Assembly (NCBI GenBank): GCA_903847285.1
Contig: CAINDH010000136.1
Location: forward strand, 9,986 to 73,985
From: an uncultured Verrucomicrobia subdivision 3 bacterium
GTDB taxonomy: Bacteria > Verrucomicrobiota > Verrucomicrobiae > Limisphaerales > UBA11358
Reading direction: 5' to 3'
DNA length: 64,000 nt
Made by a program: the position numbers and the translations under genes. This document shows positions 41,342-49,791 of the stretch, piece by piece (within the stretch, counting starts at the first letter, position 1; each line of letters begins with the position of its first letter). The notes beneath the pieces are model-generated. The model worked only from the letters and a program-made list of their open reading frames with translations. It made no database searches and was not told the DNA's origin.

Positions 41342-43084
41342 ATGGCCAAAGTAAAGTCATTCGCCGAACGCATCGCCGACGCCCTCGTCGAGGACGGTTT
41401 ATTGAGCGCTGGCCAGATTGAGGAACTGCTCGAACGGCAGAAAAAAGAAGGTGCGCGGCTGGTGAAATTGCTCGTTGATAAAGACAAGCAATATGTCAGC
41501 GACCAGGATCTTGCGGTCTGCATGGGGCGCGTGTTGAACGTTCCACCGGTGAATCTCGCGCGCGTCAGTATCATTCCCGAAGTGGTGGAATTGATTCCGC
41601 GTGACATGGCGCACAACCATAAGGTCGTCCCCATTTCTCGGCTGGAAAATAAATTATTCCTTGCGATGGCTGACCCGTTGAACGTCCTCGCTCTCGATGA
41701 CGTCAAGCGGACCACCAAGATGGAGGTTTCCCCGCTCATCGCCTCGGAAAAGGCGATTGCCGAAAAACTCCAGGCCATTGACGCTGCCAAAAGCGGTTCG
41801 ATGGAAGACATCATTCAGGATGCGCAGAAGCGCAGTGATGCCGAAGGCGGTGACGACATCGAATCCGTCAAGGAGTCCATGGACGACGTCAACCTTGACG
41901 CGCTCGCCGCCTCTAGCGAGGAAGCTCCCGTCATCAAGCTTGCCAACCTCGTCGTCTTGCAAGCCATCAAAGACCGCGCCAGCGACGTGCATTTGGAGCC
42001 GTTCGAGAAATCTATCCGCCTGCGTTACCGCATTGATGGCGTGCTTATTGATGCCACGCCGCCGCCCAAGCAGATGCAGCTCGCGCTCGTCTCGCGCTTC
42101 AAGATTATGTCGAACCTCGACATCGCCGAGCGCCGTCTGCCGCAAGATGGGCGTATGCGCGTGAAGGTCAGTGGGAAAGATTTCGATTTACGCGTCTCGA
42201 TCTTGCCGACCGTTCACGGCGAAAAAATCGTGCTGCGCGTTTTGGACAAATCTAATTTGTCTGCCAGCCTCGACAAACTTGGTTTGGACGAAAGCACGTT
42301 CAAGCAGTTCAAAGGCGCCATTGACGCACCGCACGGATTGATCCTCGTCACTGGCCCGACCGGCTCCGGCAAAACTACCACGCTGTATTCCGCGCTCAAC
42401 GAGCTGAACAGCCCGATGTGGAATATCGTCACCGTGGAAGACCCGGTGGAGTTCCAGATTCCTGGTATCAATCAGGTGCCGACGAAGAAGGACATTGGCC
42501 TATCCTTCGCGAGCGCGCTCCGCTCCATTCTCCGCCAAGACCCGGACATCATCATGATCGGGGAAATCCGTGACACCGAGACGGCGGAAATCGCCATCGA
42601 GGCTGCACTCACCGGCCATCAAGTGCTCTCCACGATGCACTGTAATGATGCCCCCGGTGCCATCGCGCGTCTGGACGACATGGGCATCGCGCCATTTTTG
42701 ATTTCGTCCTCTGTGATTTTGTCCTGCGCGCAACGCTTGATGCGTCGCATTTGCTCGCATTGCAAAGAGCCGGTGACGTATCCCGTGAAGATGTATGAAG
42801 ACCTCGGCATTGACCCCGTGACTTTTGACGGCGTGCAATTATTCCGTGGTCGTGGTTGTGACCGTTGCAAGATGTCCGGCTACGCCGGACGTATGGCTAT
42901 CATTGAGGCTATGACCGTTTCCGACCAGATTCGCAAACTCGTCATCGCCCGCGCCAGCACCCGCGAAATGGCCAAACTCGCCGTCAATCAAGGAATGCGA
43001 ACCCTCCGCATGGTGGCGCTTGACCGCGCTCGCGACGGCATCTCCACATTGGAACAAGTTCTTGTGACCACCTCCGCTTATTAA
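41342..43084 (+). CDS. Type IV pilus/type II secretion ATPase (PilB/GspE family)
   Basis: 580 residues. N-terminal MshEN-like domain (1-160), then a linker rich in acidic residues, then the ATPase: ASDVHLEPFEKSIRLRYRID, Walker A GPTGSGKTTTLYSALNEL with Lys344, the Asp box TVEDPVEFQIPGINQVPT, Walker B IMIGEIRDTETAEIAIEAAL, the His box THEN-like LSTMHCNDAPGA, and the zinc-binding C-S-H-C and C-D-R-C-K pairs followed by GYAGRMAI. All motifs of an extension/secretion ATPase are intact. It powers pilus assembly or pseudopilus-driven protein export at the inner membrane. No platform protein or pilin gene is nearby, so PilB and GspE cannot be told apart. It could drive export of the large secreted proteins upstream, which is speculation. 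Confidence 0.95.
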   Translation: MAKVKSFAERIADALVEDGLLSAGQIEELLERQKKEGARLVKLLVDKDKQYVSDQDLAVCMGRVLNVPPVNLARVSIIPEVVELIPRDMAHNHKVVPISRLENKLFLAMADPLNVLALDDVKRTTKMEVSPLIASEKAIAEKLQAIDAAKSGSMEDIIQDAQKRSDAEGGDDIESVKESMDDVNLDALAASSEEAPVIKLANLVVLQAIKDRASDVHLEPFEKSIRLRYRIDGVLIDATPPPKQMQLALVSRFKIMSNLDIAERRLPQDGRMRVKVSGKDFDLRVSILPTVHGEKIVLRVLDKSNLSASLDKLGLDESTFKQFKGAIDAPHGLILVTGPTGSGKTTTLYSALNELNSPMWNIVTVEDPVEFQIPGINQVPTKKDIGLSFASALRSILRQDPDIIMIGEIRDTETAEIAIEAALTGHQVLSTMHCNDAPGAIARLDDMGIAPFLISSSVILSCAQRLMRRICSHCKEPVTYPVKMYEDLGIDPVTFDGVQLFRGRGCDRCKMSGYAGRMAIIEAMTVSDQIRKLVIARASTREMAKLAVNQGMRTLRMVALDRARDGISTLEQVLVTTSAY

Positions 43085-43231
43085 ATCAGAATTCCGAAGT
43101 TGATTTACGCAGGGAAACCAAGCAAACCAAGCAAACGAAGCTAGACTGAGTTAGAATTTCGCGATCTTCTGGAAAATTTATTTCTGAGTTTGTGCCAAAG
43201 CCGAACACTGCCGTGGGTTTCGGAGAATCGT

Positions 43232-43319
43232 AGTGGGACAGGCTTTCAGCCTATCCAGTCGTAGGAGGTGCACTCGGAGTTTAAACTTTGAAACCGCACA
43301 GGCGGATGGCTGTCCCAAT
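43232..43319. repeat. 88-bp intergenic element with terminal inverted repeats
   Basis: AGTGGGACAGGC at 43232-43243 and GGCTGTCCCAAT at 43308-43319 are inverted copies agreeing at 10 of 12 positions. The inside contains no ORF. It lies between convergent genes. It resembles a MITE or REP-type intergenic repeat; whether other copies exist in the genome cannot be seen here. Confidence 0.55.
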
Positions 43320-43351
43320 ACCGTTCGAAGTTTAACCTTCGGAAATACTGA

Positions 43352-44383
43352 CTAAAACTTCCGTTGTTGAAAAGTTCCCAGCTCCGGCGCGCCATTGGCC
43401 GAATTTTTATTATCTCTCGCCCACGGCGGTGCTTGCACCAGCGGCTTGGGTTTTTGTTTGGGCGCATTGCCCGATGTAGGAGTAAAGCCGGTCACAGTAG
43501 GCAATGGCGCGATGCCCATTGGCCGACTAGCCGTTTCGCGCACTGGTTGGTAAGTATTTCCTGCTGGATTGTAACCCGTCGCCGCCTGAGATTTTTGTTC
43601 CACCACGCTTGCAGCTGACGGCTGGAAACCTGAGGCCGTGGCTGGCAACTCCGTCCGCTCCGGTTGCGGCGACTGCATCATCGCCCGGAAACGTTCCATC
43701 CCAGCCTGCTGTTCCTTGTCCGTCTTCGATGTCGGAGCCGGCAGGTTCAAGGCATTTGCCCACGGTGATTCTGCCCAACGCTTTTGCTGCTCGGCCTCCA
43801 GTGGCGAAAGTTTCGAAGCACTTCGGTTCTGACCTAATGCAGCGGCGGCTTCCCGGTCCTTTTTCTTTTGATTCGACCACGGAGCCAGCGAAGAATCTTC
43901 ATCCGCGCCAAAATAGCGCGCCCGCGACATTCCATTCGTAGCCGCCGCACCGCGCTGCTGATCTTGGCGCTTCATGTAACGCTCATCGGCAGAAAGGTTC
44001 CGGTCAGGATCCGGTAGCCCCATGATTTTGGCCGCCGTCGGCACGTTCATGATTTCCTCCGGCGTCATCAACGTCCAATTCCGTTGATTATCCAAATTCT
44101 TTTGCATCTGCTCAGACTCCTCGCGCGACAACCGCCTCGGTTTTTGCGCGCCCGGCAGGACATCGAAATCTGCCTTGGGCTTGCTGTTGAAGATGGATGA
44201 CGGCGCATTCTGGCCACTCGGTGCCTTGTGCGGCTGTTGTTCCATGAAGGAATTCGCCTTTTCCGTCACGCCTTCCGTTGGTCGGGAAAAAATAATGGAT
44301 TCCTGCGCCGCCAACGGCCACACCGCCGCCAGCGACAATGCGCCCCCGGCAAACAGGCCAAAATTGGTAAAACGACGTTTCAT
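43352..44383 (-). CDS. Exported proline/glutamine-rich hypothetical protein
   Basis: 343 residues with a signal peptide (MKRRFTNFGLFAGGALSLAA, cut near PLAAQE). The mature chain is rich in Pro, Gln, Ser and Asn, with low-complexity stretches such as QKPRRLSREESEQMQKNLDN, RDQQ-type segments and repeated W-S/W-A motifs (APWSNQKKK, SPWANALNLPAP, PPWARDNKNS). It looks largely unstructured and periplasmic or surface exposed. No enzyme or binding motif is recognisable. It is convergent with the pilus ATPase gene across the 88-bp element, and 136 bp upstream on the minus strand lies fmdB. Function unknown. Confidence 0.7.
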   Translation of the reverse strand: MKRRFTNFGLFAGGALSLAAVWPLAAQESIIFSRPTEGVTEKANSFMEQQPHKAPSGQNAPSSIFNSKPKADFDVLPGAQKPRRLSREESEQMQKNLDNQRNWTLMTPEEIMNVPTAAKIMGLPDPDRNLSADERYMKRQDQQRGAAATNGMSRARYFGADEDSSLAPWSNQKKKDREAAAALGQNRSASKLSPLEAEQQKRWAESPWANALNLPAPTSKTDKEQQAGMERFRAMMQSPQPERTELPATASGFQPSAASVVEQKSQAATGYNPAGNTYQPVRETASRPMGIAPLPTVTGFTPTSGNAPKQKPKPLVQAPPWARDNKNSANGAPELGTFQQRKF

Positions 44384-44519
44384 TCAGAGTTGCACGCTAG
44401 TGGATTCGACCGCATCCGTCAAAAAACAACTCAAATTAAAATCAATTGATCAGTATTAGCTGATGGTTGATAGCGGGAGTGCGTCAGCAGTTGCCCTCAA
44501 CTTGAGACAATCAGCTAAC

Positions 44520-44768
44520 TCACTGTTTCTCGTATTCACCCTTGCTGATTTTTTTCAGCACCGTGAAACCCGCTTTCTTTGCGTCAGAGATCGAAAGCGG
44601 CTTCAACTTGTGCGGCGTGCTGAAGCCCGAGATGATTTTCCGCACCGGCTTCTTGCAGGCTGGGCACTTCTCCAGCGGCGGTGCGGACAGCGGACGATGC
44701 AGCGTGAACGTTCCGCCACACGCCTTGCATCCGCCCGCATCGCAAACTTCGTATTCGTAAATCGGCAT
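44520..44768 (-). CDS. FmdB-family zinc-ribbon protein
   Basis: 82 residues starting MPIYEYEVCDAGGCKACG, the hallmark N-terminus of FmdB-type zinc ribbons, with a second cysteine pair in LEKCPACKKPVRKIISGF. Four to five cysteines would hold one zinc ion. The rest is basic and probably flexible. The family is linked by name to regulation of formamidase/acetamidase genes, but most members have no proven role. The extra cysteine (CDAGGCKACG) is a small departure from the usual C-x-x-C. It starts 15 bp after the stop of the TPR membrane gene on the same strand, so the two are likely cotranscribed. Confidence 0.9.
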   Translation of the reverse strand: MPIYEYEVCDAGGCKACGGTFTLHRPLSAPPLEKCPACKKPVRKIISGFSTPHKLKPLSISDAKKAGFTVLKKISKGEYEKQ

Positions 44769-44783
44769 AAGAATTCCGGTGTA

Positions 44784-45794
44784 TTACTTACGCGGCAAAT
44801 TCATTTCCCGCCACTCTTTTAATTTAGCCTCCGCCGCCGCCAGTTGCGTCAGGCTGAAACGATTCTCCGCCCGCGCTGCTTGAAAAATTTTCCCCGCGCG
44901 TGAAACATTGCCGCAATGAACCGCTTGCACCTCCGCCAGTTTCAGCCGCAAATCAAAGTCATCCGGGCAGTTTTTGACCTGCTGTTCCAGCAGTTCGACC
45001 GCCGAACCGAAAGATTTCTGCGCCAGCAATTCCTCCAGCGACACCGCCGTAGGCACTGCTGCCGCCTTAACCGGCTTTGGCTTACGCCACTCATCAATCG
45101 AACGGCGCGCAAACTCGATGTGTGCAGCGGGAACCGATTTTTGCTTTTCAAGCGCGCGCAAAACTTCATGTGCCTTGTCTGATTGCCTCAAATCCTGTGC
45201 ATAGAGCCGCATAAGCGCCATCGCCGCGCCGTCATCCGCCGGATTTTTTTTGAGCAATGACTGCAGCAACGCCTCCGCCTCGGAAAATTTCGCCTCCGCT
45301 CGCAGTTGCGCTACGTCGTTGAGTGGTCGCTCCAACCTCGTGCCGGTTTGTTTTACCCCGAGAAATTCCAGCGCCGTCGTTAGCGTCGCCGCATTCACCT
45401 CGCCGGTTTTTTGCAACTCTTCGCATAACTGGATCGCCTCCTCTCGTTTTCCATGATGAATGAGTTGCGCAATGGCATCCTGATGCCGCTGATTTTTTTT
45501 CAAGTCCAAAGGCCGGTCATCATGGAAACCTGGGTCAATAAAAACTCGCGCCCGACGGGACATTAGTTCAGCCAAGCAACTGGCCCAAACAATGCCGATG
45601 CCCACGGCAAAGAACATCGCCAACGCCGTCATAAACAACATCGCCGCCACCAAGAACAGAGTTGCGGCGATGCGGAGGAAACGCCGCCAGAAATCACTCC
45701 GCCGCCCGTCGCCCTCGAGATTGGAGTCATAACCCGATAACCACCAAGCCCCGGCTAGCAAGGTTAGATAGGTGCAGATTTCAAGGGCGATCAT
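44784..45794 (-). CDS. Membrane-anchored TPR-like protein
   Basis: 336 residues. Two or three hydrophobic helices occupy the first 80 residues (ALEICTYLTLLAGAWWL, then IAATLFLVAAMLFMTALAMFF and VGIGIVWASCLAELM). The remaining 250 residues are helical with TPR-like repeats, e.g. AIAQLIHHGKREEAIQLCEE and EAEALLQSLLKKNPADDGAA. It would hold a protein-binding scaffold at the inner membrane. No catalytic motif is seen. It sits downstream of a 51-codon zinc-ribbon gene (42-bp gap) and upstream of fmdB. Partner proteins are unknown. Confidence 0.75.
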   Translation of the reverse strand: MIALEICTYLTLLAGAWWLSGYDSNLEGDGRRSDFWRRFLRIAATLFLVAAMLFMTALAMFFAVGIGIVWASCLAELMSRRARVFIDPGFHDDRPLDLKKNQRHQDAIAQLIHHGKREEAIQLCEELQKTGEVNAATLTTALEFLGVKQTGTRLERPLNDVAQLRAEAKFSEAEALLQSLLKKNPADDGAAMALMRLYAQDLRQSDKAHEVLRALEKQKSVPAAHIEFARRSIDEWRKPKPVKAAAVPTAVSLEELLAQKSFGSAVELLEQQVKNCPDDFDLRLKLAEVQAVHCGNVSRAGKIFQAARAENRFSLTQLAAAEAKLKEWREMNLPRK

Positions 45795-45836
45795 CGTCTT
45801 GATTTTTTCAGTGGGACAGCCGCCTCGCCTGCCTCA

Positions 45837-45992
45837 CTATTTGTCGTCATCGCTGCCGTGTCCGGCGCAGGCGCAGCCTGCCAGCGCCACGCAATCCGCA
45901 CAGAGAAATCTACCGGCAAATTCCTGCGCGTCAAAACTTCCGCAGCGTTCGCACGCGGCATCTTCAAGCGAGAAGGCTGGTTTGGATTCCAC
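45837..45992 (-). CDS. Small cysteine-rich zinc-ribbon protein, 51 residues
   Basis: An open frame from GTG 45992 (complement) to TAG at 45837-45839. The sequence holds C-E-R-C-G-S-F-D-A, then a strand and C-A-D-C, the two cysteine pairs of a zinc ribbon, followed by AGCACAG and an acidic end SDDDK. The frame has no ATG; the frame stays open some 17 codons further upstream but without a standard start. Support comes from the paired cysteine motifs, the acidic tail and the position in the minus-strand gene run between trpE and the TPR membrane gene. A longer open frame in another register (45791-45994) has no such features and is a shadow. Function unknown; nucleic-acid binding or metal storage are possibilities. 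Confidence 0.6.
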   Translation of the reverse strand: MESKPAFSLEDAACERCGSFDAQEFAGRFLCADCVALAGCACAGHGSDDDK

Positions 45993-46044
45993 AATTATCT
46001 GAACGTTGCAAACGAATTTCGCTTCTGTAAAACCAACCGCTGAT

Positions 46045-46095
46045 TGTAGCAGCCGACGTCAGTCGGCTCTGATTTCAATTTCAGCTAGAGCTACA
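46045..46095. repeat. 51-bp intergenic palindromic element
   Basis: TGTAGC (46045-46050) and GCTACA (46090-46095) are terminal inverted repeats. Inside is a hairpin AGCCGAC-GTCA-GTCGGCT (46051-46068). It lies in the gap between the small zinc-ribbon gene and trpE. It is a REP-type intergenic repeat by appearance. Confidence 0.6.
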
Positions 46096-46136
46096 ATTTC
46101 GGGGGATGCCGTTTGCGTATTTCGCGTGGCTCACGG

Positions 46137-47642
46137 TTAATCCACTTTCCCAAAATTCTCCGCCATCGCAATCGCCTTCCGCATCGCCATGGATTTATTG
46201 ATTGTCTCCTGATACTCGCCTTCGGGCGTGGAATCATTCACCCAGCCGCCGCCGGCTTGCACGTAGGCTTTGCCATCCTTGATGAGTGCAGTGCGGATGG
46301 TGATGCAAGTATCGGTATTGCCGTTGAAGGAAAAATATCCAACCGCGCCCGCGTAAGTCCCGCGCGTGGTCTGTTCGAGTTCGGAAATGATCTGCATCGC
46401 GCGAATTTTCGGCGCACCGCTGACCGTGCCGGCGGGAAACGTCGCGCGCATCAGATCGTAATTGGTTTTCGCGGCGGATAATTTTCCCTCGACCTGCGAA
46501 ACGATATGCATGACGTGGCTGTAGCGCTCGATGAACATCAAGTCCTTCACCTGCACACTGCCGAAATCGCACACGCGACCGATGTCATTGCGCGCAAGAT
46601 CCACGAGCATGACGTGTTCGGCGCGCTCCTTCGGGTCGGCAAGCAATTCTTTTTCCAGCGCCGCATCTTCAGCCTCGTTCTTGCCGCGACGACGTGTGCC
46701 AGCGATGGGACGGATTTCAACTTTGCCTTCCTCACAGCGAACGTGCAGTTCCGGCGACGCTCCGACGAGCGCAAAGCCTTCGAGTTCCAGCAAAAATAGA
46801 TACGGCGATGGATTCACGTTTCGCACGGCGCGGTAAATGTCCAGCGGCGACGCCGTGACCGGCGCGGAAAAACGCTGCGAGCCGACGACCTGAATGATGT
46901 CGCCCGCTGTGATGAATTTTTTGGACGCTTCTACGTTCGCGAAAAATGTTTCCTGTGTCTGGTTGGATTGAAATTCAATGGCGGAAACGTCTTTGGTGAC
47001 ATCAACCGCCGTATGTTCGCTGGGTTGTTCGAGCAATGCGACCAGCCGGTCAATTTCAGCAGTAGCATTTTCGTAAGCTTCCGCCGGAGTTTCCGCGTCG
47101 TCGAGAATGGCATTCACCAGGATTGTAATCGTCTGTTGCACGCGGTCGAAAATCAAAAGCTGGTCGGCCACGAGAAAATACATCACGGGCGTTTTTAATT
47201 CGTCGTTCTGTGGGCGCGGCACGGATGGCTCCACATCATGGATAAATTCGTAGCCAATGAAGCCGACCGCGCCACCCGTGAAGCGCGGCAAGCCCGGCAC
47301 GGCCACCGCCCGAAATTTTTTCATCACCCGCTCGATGACCTCCAAGCCGTCCTTCACGTCCTTGCCGACCACTGCGGTTTCGGTGACGCGACCATTCTCG
47401 AACATCTGGACGTGCTGACCATCCTGACGGATGACCGCGCGTGGATTGCAGCCCACGAACGAATAACGCCCGATGTGTTCGCCGCCCTCGACGGATTCAA
47501 AGAGAAAGGATTCGCCCGGTCCGCGAATTTTACGGTAAGCCGAGAGCGGCGTTTCCAGATCGGCGAGAATGCGGCGCGTGACGGGAATCAGATTTCCCTG
47601 CGTCGAAAACTTCAGAAATTCTTCCAGTGTCGGCGAATACAT
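46137..47642 (-). CDS. trpE: Anthranilate synthase component I
   Basis: 501 residues from ATG 47642, chosen because MYSPTLEEFLKFSTQGNLIPV is the usual TrpE beginning; an in-frame start at 47702 adds 20 residues overlapping nothing useful. The N-terminal domain carries the tryptophan-feedback region (ESFLFESVEGGEHIGRYSF), and the chorismate-binding domain shows GDIIQVVGSQRFSAP, NPSPYLFLLE, RPIAGTRRRG, LVDLARNDIGRV, ATFPAGTVSGAPKIRAM and YAGAVGYFSFNGNTDTCI. It makes anthranilate from chorismate with ammonia supplied by TrpG. No trpG or other trp gene is adjacent. It lies 60 bp downstream of the TolC-like gene on the same strand. Confidence 0.95.
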   Translation of the reverse strand: MYSPTLEEFLKFSTQGNLIPVTRRILADLETPLSAYRKIRGPGESFLFESVEGGEHIGRYSFVGCNPRAVIRQDGQHVQMFENGRVTETAVVGKDVKDGLEVIERVMKKFRAVAVPGLPRFTGGAVGFIGYEFIHDVEPSVPRPQNDELKTPVMYFLVADQLLIFDRVQQTITILVNAILDDAETPAEAYENATAEIDRLVALLEQPSEHTAVDVTKDVSAIEFQSNQTQETFFANVEASKKFITAGDIIQVVGSQRFSAPVTASPLDIYRAVRNVNPSPYLFLLELEGFALVGASPELHVRCEEGKVEIRPIAGTRRRGKNEAEDAALEKELLADPKERAEHVMLVDLARNDIGRVCDFGSVQVKDLMFIERYSHVMHIVSQVEGKLSAAKTNYDLMRATFPAGTVSGAPKIRAMQIISELEQTTRGTYAGAVGYFSFNGNTDTCITIRTALIKDGKAYVQAGGGWVNDSTPEGEYQETINKSMAMRKAIAMAENFGKVD

Positions 47643-47702
47643 GAAGCCATTTTTAGCCGAAGCGCTAGGAAAACAAAAGCAGGAAGCCTCAGCTAGCGGC
47701 AA

Positions 47703-49040
47703 TCATTTCATCGGTGCAAGGTCATTGCCCACGGCGCGTTCGAACTTTGCGCGTGCCGTGGCGTAGTCGTGCTGTGCTTGCACTTGCGTGGTGCGCGATT
47801 GCGTCAGCGCGGTCTCGGCGTTCAGCACGTCGAGTTGTGTGCTGGTGCCGGCTTCCGCGCGAGCCCTTGCCTCGCGCAATGCTTCATCGGCGGACTCCTG
47901 AACTTTTGCCTGCGAGTCCAAGGTTTCGCGCGCTTGTAAAAAATCGGAATACGCCGTGCGCACACTGATTTCAATCTGGCGCTGCCGGTCGGTCAGTTCG
48001 GTCCGGGATTTTTCCAGTTCCGCTTTGGCCTGTTTGACTTTGCCGTAAGTCGCCGCACCGTCAAAAATATTCCAGCTCAACTGCGCCCCTGCATTCCAGC
48101 CATGGATGTCGTGGTCAATCTCGACGGGCGGCGTGAACCGCGCATTGAACCAGTCGTAGCCGGCGAACAATGAAATCGTCGGTTGATAGCCCGCCTTGGC
48201 ATCCACCACAGAAAGTTTCTGCAAATCCACGGTGCGTCGCTGGGCTTCCAGTTCCGTGCGCTTCTGCAATGCGGACTGGATGGCGTCAGGCAAATTCACT
48301 TCCAGTGGCGCGAGGTTAAACCCATCGGTGAGGTTCAGCGGGATGTCTTCCCAGATTTCACGCGGCAAATTATAGCCGAGCAAATTCGCGAGATTGTTTT
48401 TAGCGAGGCGATTCGCGTTGCGCGCTTGGATCAGCGATGGACGTTCGTTCGCCACGGCAACTTCCGCGCGCAGCACGTTGAATCGGGGAACCGTGCCTGC
48501 GTCCAGCCGGTGCTTTTGATCTTCCAATTCCTTTTCTAAAAGTTTCACGGAAGCCTCCCGCACTACGACCTGCTGCGCGGCGAGAAGAACATCGTAGTAA
48601 GCCACGCGCACGGCGAGCAATGCATCCGCTACGGCCGTCTGATAAATGGCTACCGCCTGTTTCTTTGTCACGCCCGCCGAACGGATGGCCGCGATGTTGC
48701 GTCCGCCGTCGTAAATGTTTTGCACGATTTGAATACCAGCGTTCCAATTGCGGACGGGTTGGCCAAAGGCGCCAAAGTTTTCCACCAGGCTCGATTGGTT
48801 TGCCTTGTATTGGCCGCTGGCTACGACGTGCGGCAACGCCACCGCGCGCGTCTGGATGACGAGGCCATGCGAGATTTCTAAATCATTTTTCGCCTTTAAA
48901 ATCAAGGTATTTTGCACCAGCGCCGTGTTCAATGCATCCGCTAGCGAAAGCGGGCGCGCGAGCCAGTTCGTGTCGCCCGCGCGGCTGGAAGTGGCGGCTA
49001 TAAAAATCAGGATGGCGGGAAAAATATAATTTAATTTCAT
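47703..49040 (-). CDS. TolC-family outer-membrane efflux channel
   Basis: 445 residues from ATG 49040, chosen because it begins a signal peptide (MKLNYIFPAILIFIAATSS, cut near SRAGD). Longer upstream frames run into the TetR gene. Repeated TolC/OEP features: PLSLADALNTALVQN, LPHVVASGQYK, the second-repeat PLEVNLPDAIQSALQKR, and heptad-like coiled-coil stretches such as YGKVKQAKAELEKSRTELTD and ALREARARAEAGTSTQLDVL. TolC proteins are trimeric ducts through the outer membrane and periplasm. It starts 11 bp after the TetR gene, same strand, and the divergent genes supply the adaptor, ATPase and permease, so the whole locus forms one tripartite ABC exporter. Confidence 0.92.
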   Translation of the reverse strand: MKLNYIFPAILIFIAATSSRAGDTNWLARPLSLADALNTALVQNTLILKAKNDLEISHGLVIQTRAVALPHVVASGQYKANQSSLVENFGAFGQPVRNWNAGIQIVQNIYDGGRNIAAIRSAGVTKKQAVAIYQTAVADALLAVRVAYYDVLLAAQQVVVREASVKLLEKELEDQKHRLDAGTVPRFNVLRAEVAVANERPSLIQARNANRLAKNNLANLLGYNLPREIWEDIPLNLTDGFNLAPLEVNLPDAIQSALQKRTELEAQRRTVDLQKLSVVDAKAGYQPTISLFAGYDWFNARFTPPVEIDHDIHGWNAGAQLSWNIFDGAATYGKVKQAKAELEKSRTELTDRQRQIEISVRTAYSDFLQARETLDSQAKVQESADEALREARARAEAGTSTQLDVLNAETALTQSRTTQVQAQHDYATARAKFERAVGNDLAPMK

Positions 49041-49051
49041 GGGGCAATTTT

Positions 49052-49711
49052 TTAACGCTTCTTGTCGGAGAAATTTTTCATCGCGGCGAGGGAAAATTTT
49101 GTGATGTGAGCGGACAGTTTTTCCAGCGCTGCCGTGTCCGCGGCTGGGCGCCCCGCCAGTCGGGCGACCACCGGGCCGCAGTGATGGTAGAACACGCACT
49201 GGCTGACCACACTGAAGGCGCAGAGCCGCACGCGTTCGTCGTTGAGCGGGCAACCGAGAATGTCCGCGACGATTTTCCAAAGCTGGCTCGCCATCGGCCG
49301 GATGAATTCTTCCACCAGCGAATCCAGCGCCGCCGTGGGCTCGATCATCTCACGCGACATCAGTTTGCCGTGGCACGCCGTCGGGCTGTCATCAAAAATT
49401 CGCAGCAGGAACGAATGCACGAACGCGCGCAGTTTCTGCTCTGGGGCGGCATTGTCCGTGACGCCCTGGAACGCTGGATATTTTTCCAGCGCCCGCGCGT
49501 GAGCATGCCGCAGCACCTCCGCGTAAAGTTTCTCTTTGTCGCCAAAATGGTAATTGATGGCTGCAATGTTCGCGCCCGCGCGGCGACAGATTTCGCGCAC
49601 GGTGGAATTCCGAAAGCCGACCTCGCCAAAAACTTCGGCGGCGGCTTCCAGCAATTGCTGGCGCGTCGCATCCTGATTGGCGGCGGTTTTGATTTCGGGT
49701 TTTTGGCTCAC
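49052..49711 (-). CDS. TetR/AcrR-family regulator with CecR/CerR-type C-terminal domain
   Basis: 219 residues. N-terminal helix-turn-helix: RQQLLEAAAEVFGEVGFRNS, then VREICRRAGANIAAINYHFG-D-K. The C-terminal part (about 85-215) matches the CecR-type ligand domain, with HAHARALEKYPAF near its start, PTACHGKLMSREMIEPTAAL and FSVVSQCVFYHHCGPVVARL. In E. coli, CecR controls the ybhGFSR ABC exporter. Here the divergent genes are a membrane-fusion protein, ABC ATPase and ABC-2 permease, the same kind of transporter, and a perfect palindrome lies in the shared upstream region. Repression of both directions by this protein is a sound inference. The ligand is unknown. Confidence 0.93.
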   Translation of the reverse strand: MSQKPEIKTAANQDATRQQLLEAAAEVFGEVGFRNSTVREICRRAGANIAAINYHFGDKEKLYAEVLRHAHARALEKYPAFQGVTDNAAPEQKLRAFVHSFLLRIFDDSPTACHGKLMSREMIEPTAALDSLVEEFIRPMASQLWKIVADILGCPLNDERVRLCAFSVVSQCVFYHHCGPVVARLAGRPAADTAALEKLSAHITKFSLAAMKNFSDKKR

Positions 49712-49727
49712 GTTTCAAACACAAGAT

Positions 49728-49743
49728 TCAAACAATTGTTTGA
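49728..49743. promoter_or_regulatory. Candidate TetR operator (perfect palindrome)
   Basis: TCAAACAATTGTTTGA is a perfect 16-bp inverted repeat centred between the TetR gene (start 49711) and the divergent membrane-fusion gene (start 49792). On the minus strand TTGACG precedes it by a few bases and could be a -35 box, placing the palindrome in the spacer of the regulator's own promoter. On the plus strand TTGACA (49740-49745) overlaps its end. Confidence 0.75.
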
Positions 49744-49791
49744 CACGTCAATAAAATTTTTGTTCCTTGCTGGTGGCAACCGTAATCGCTC

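Noticed and set aside
43115..43141. Nine-base repeat AAACCAAGC in the gap after the pilus ATPase gene
   Set aside because: Only two exact copies and one imperfect copy; too short to count as an array.
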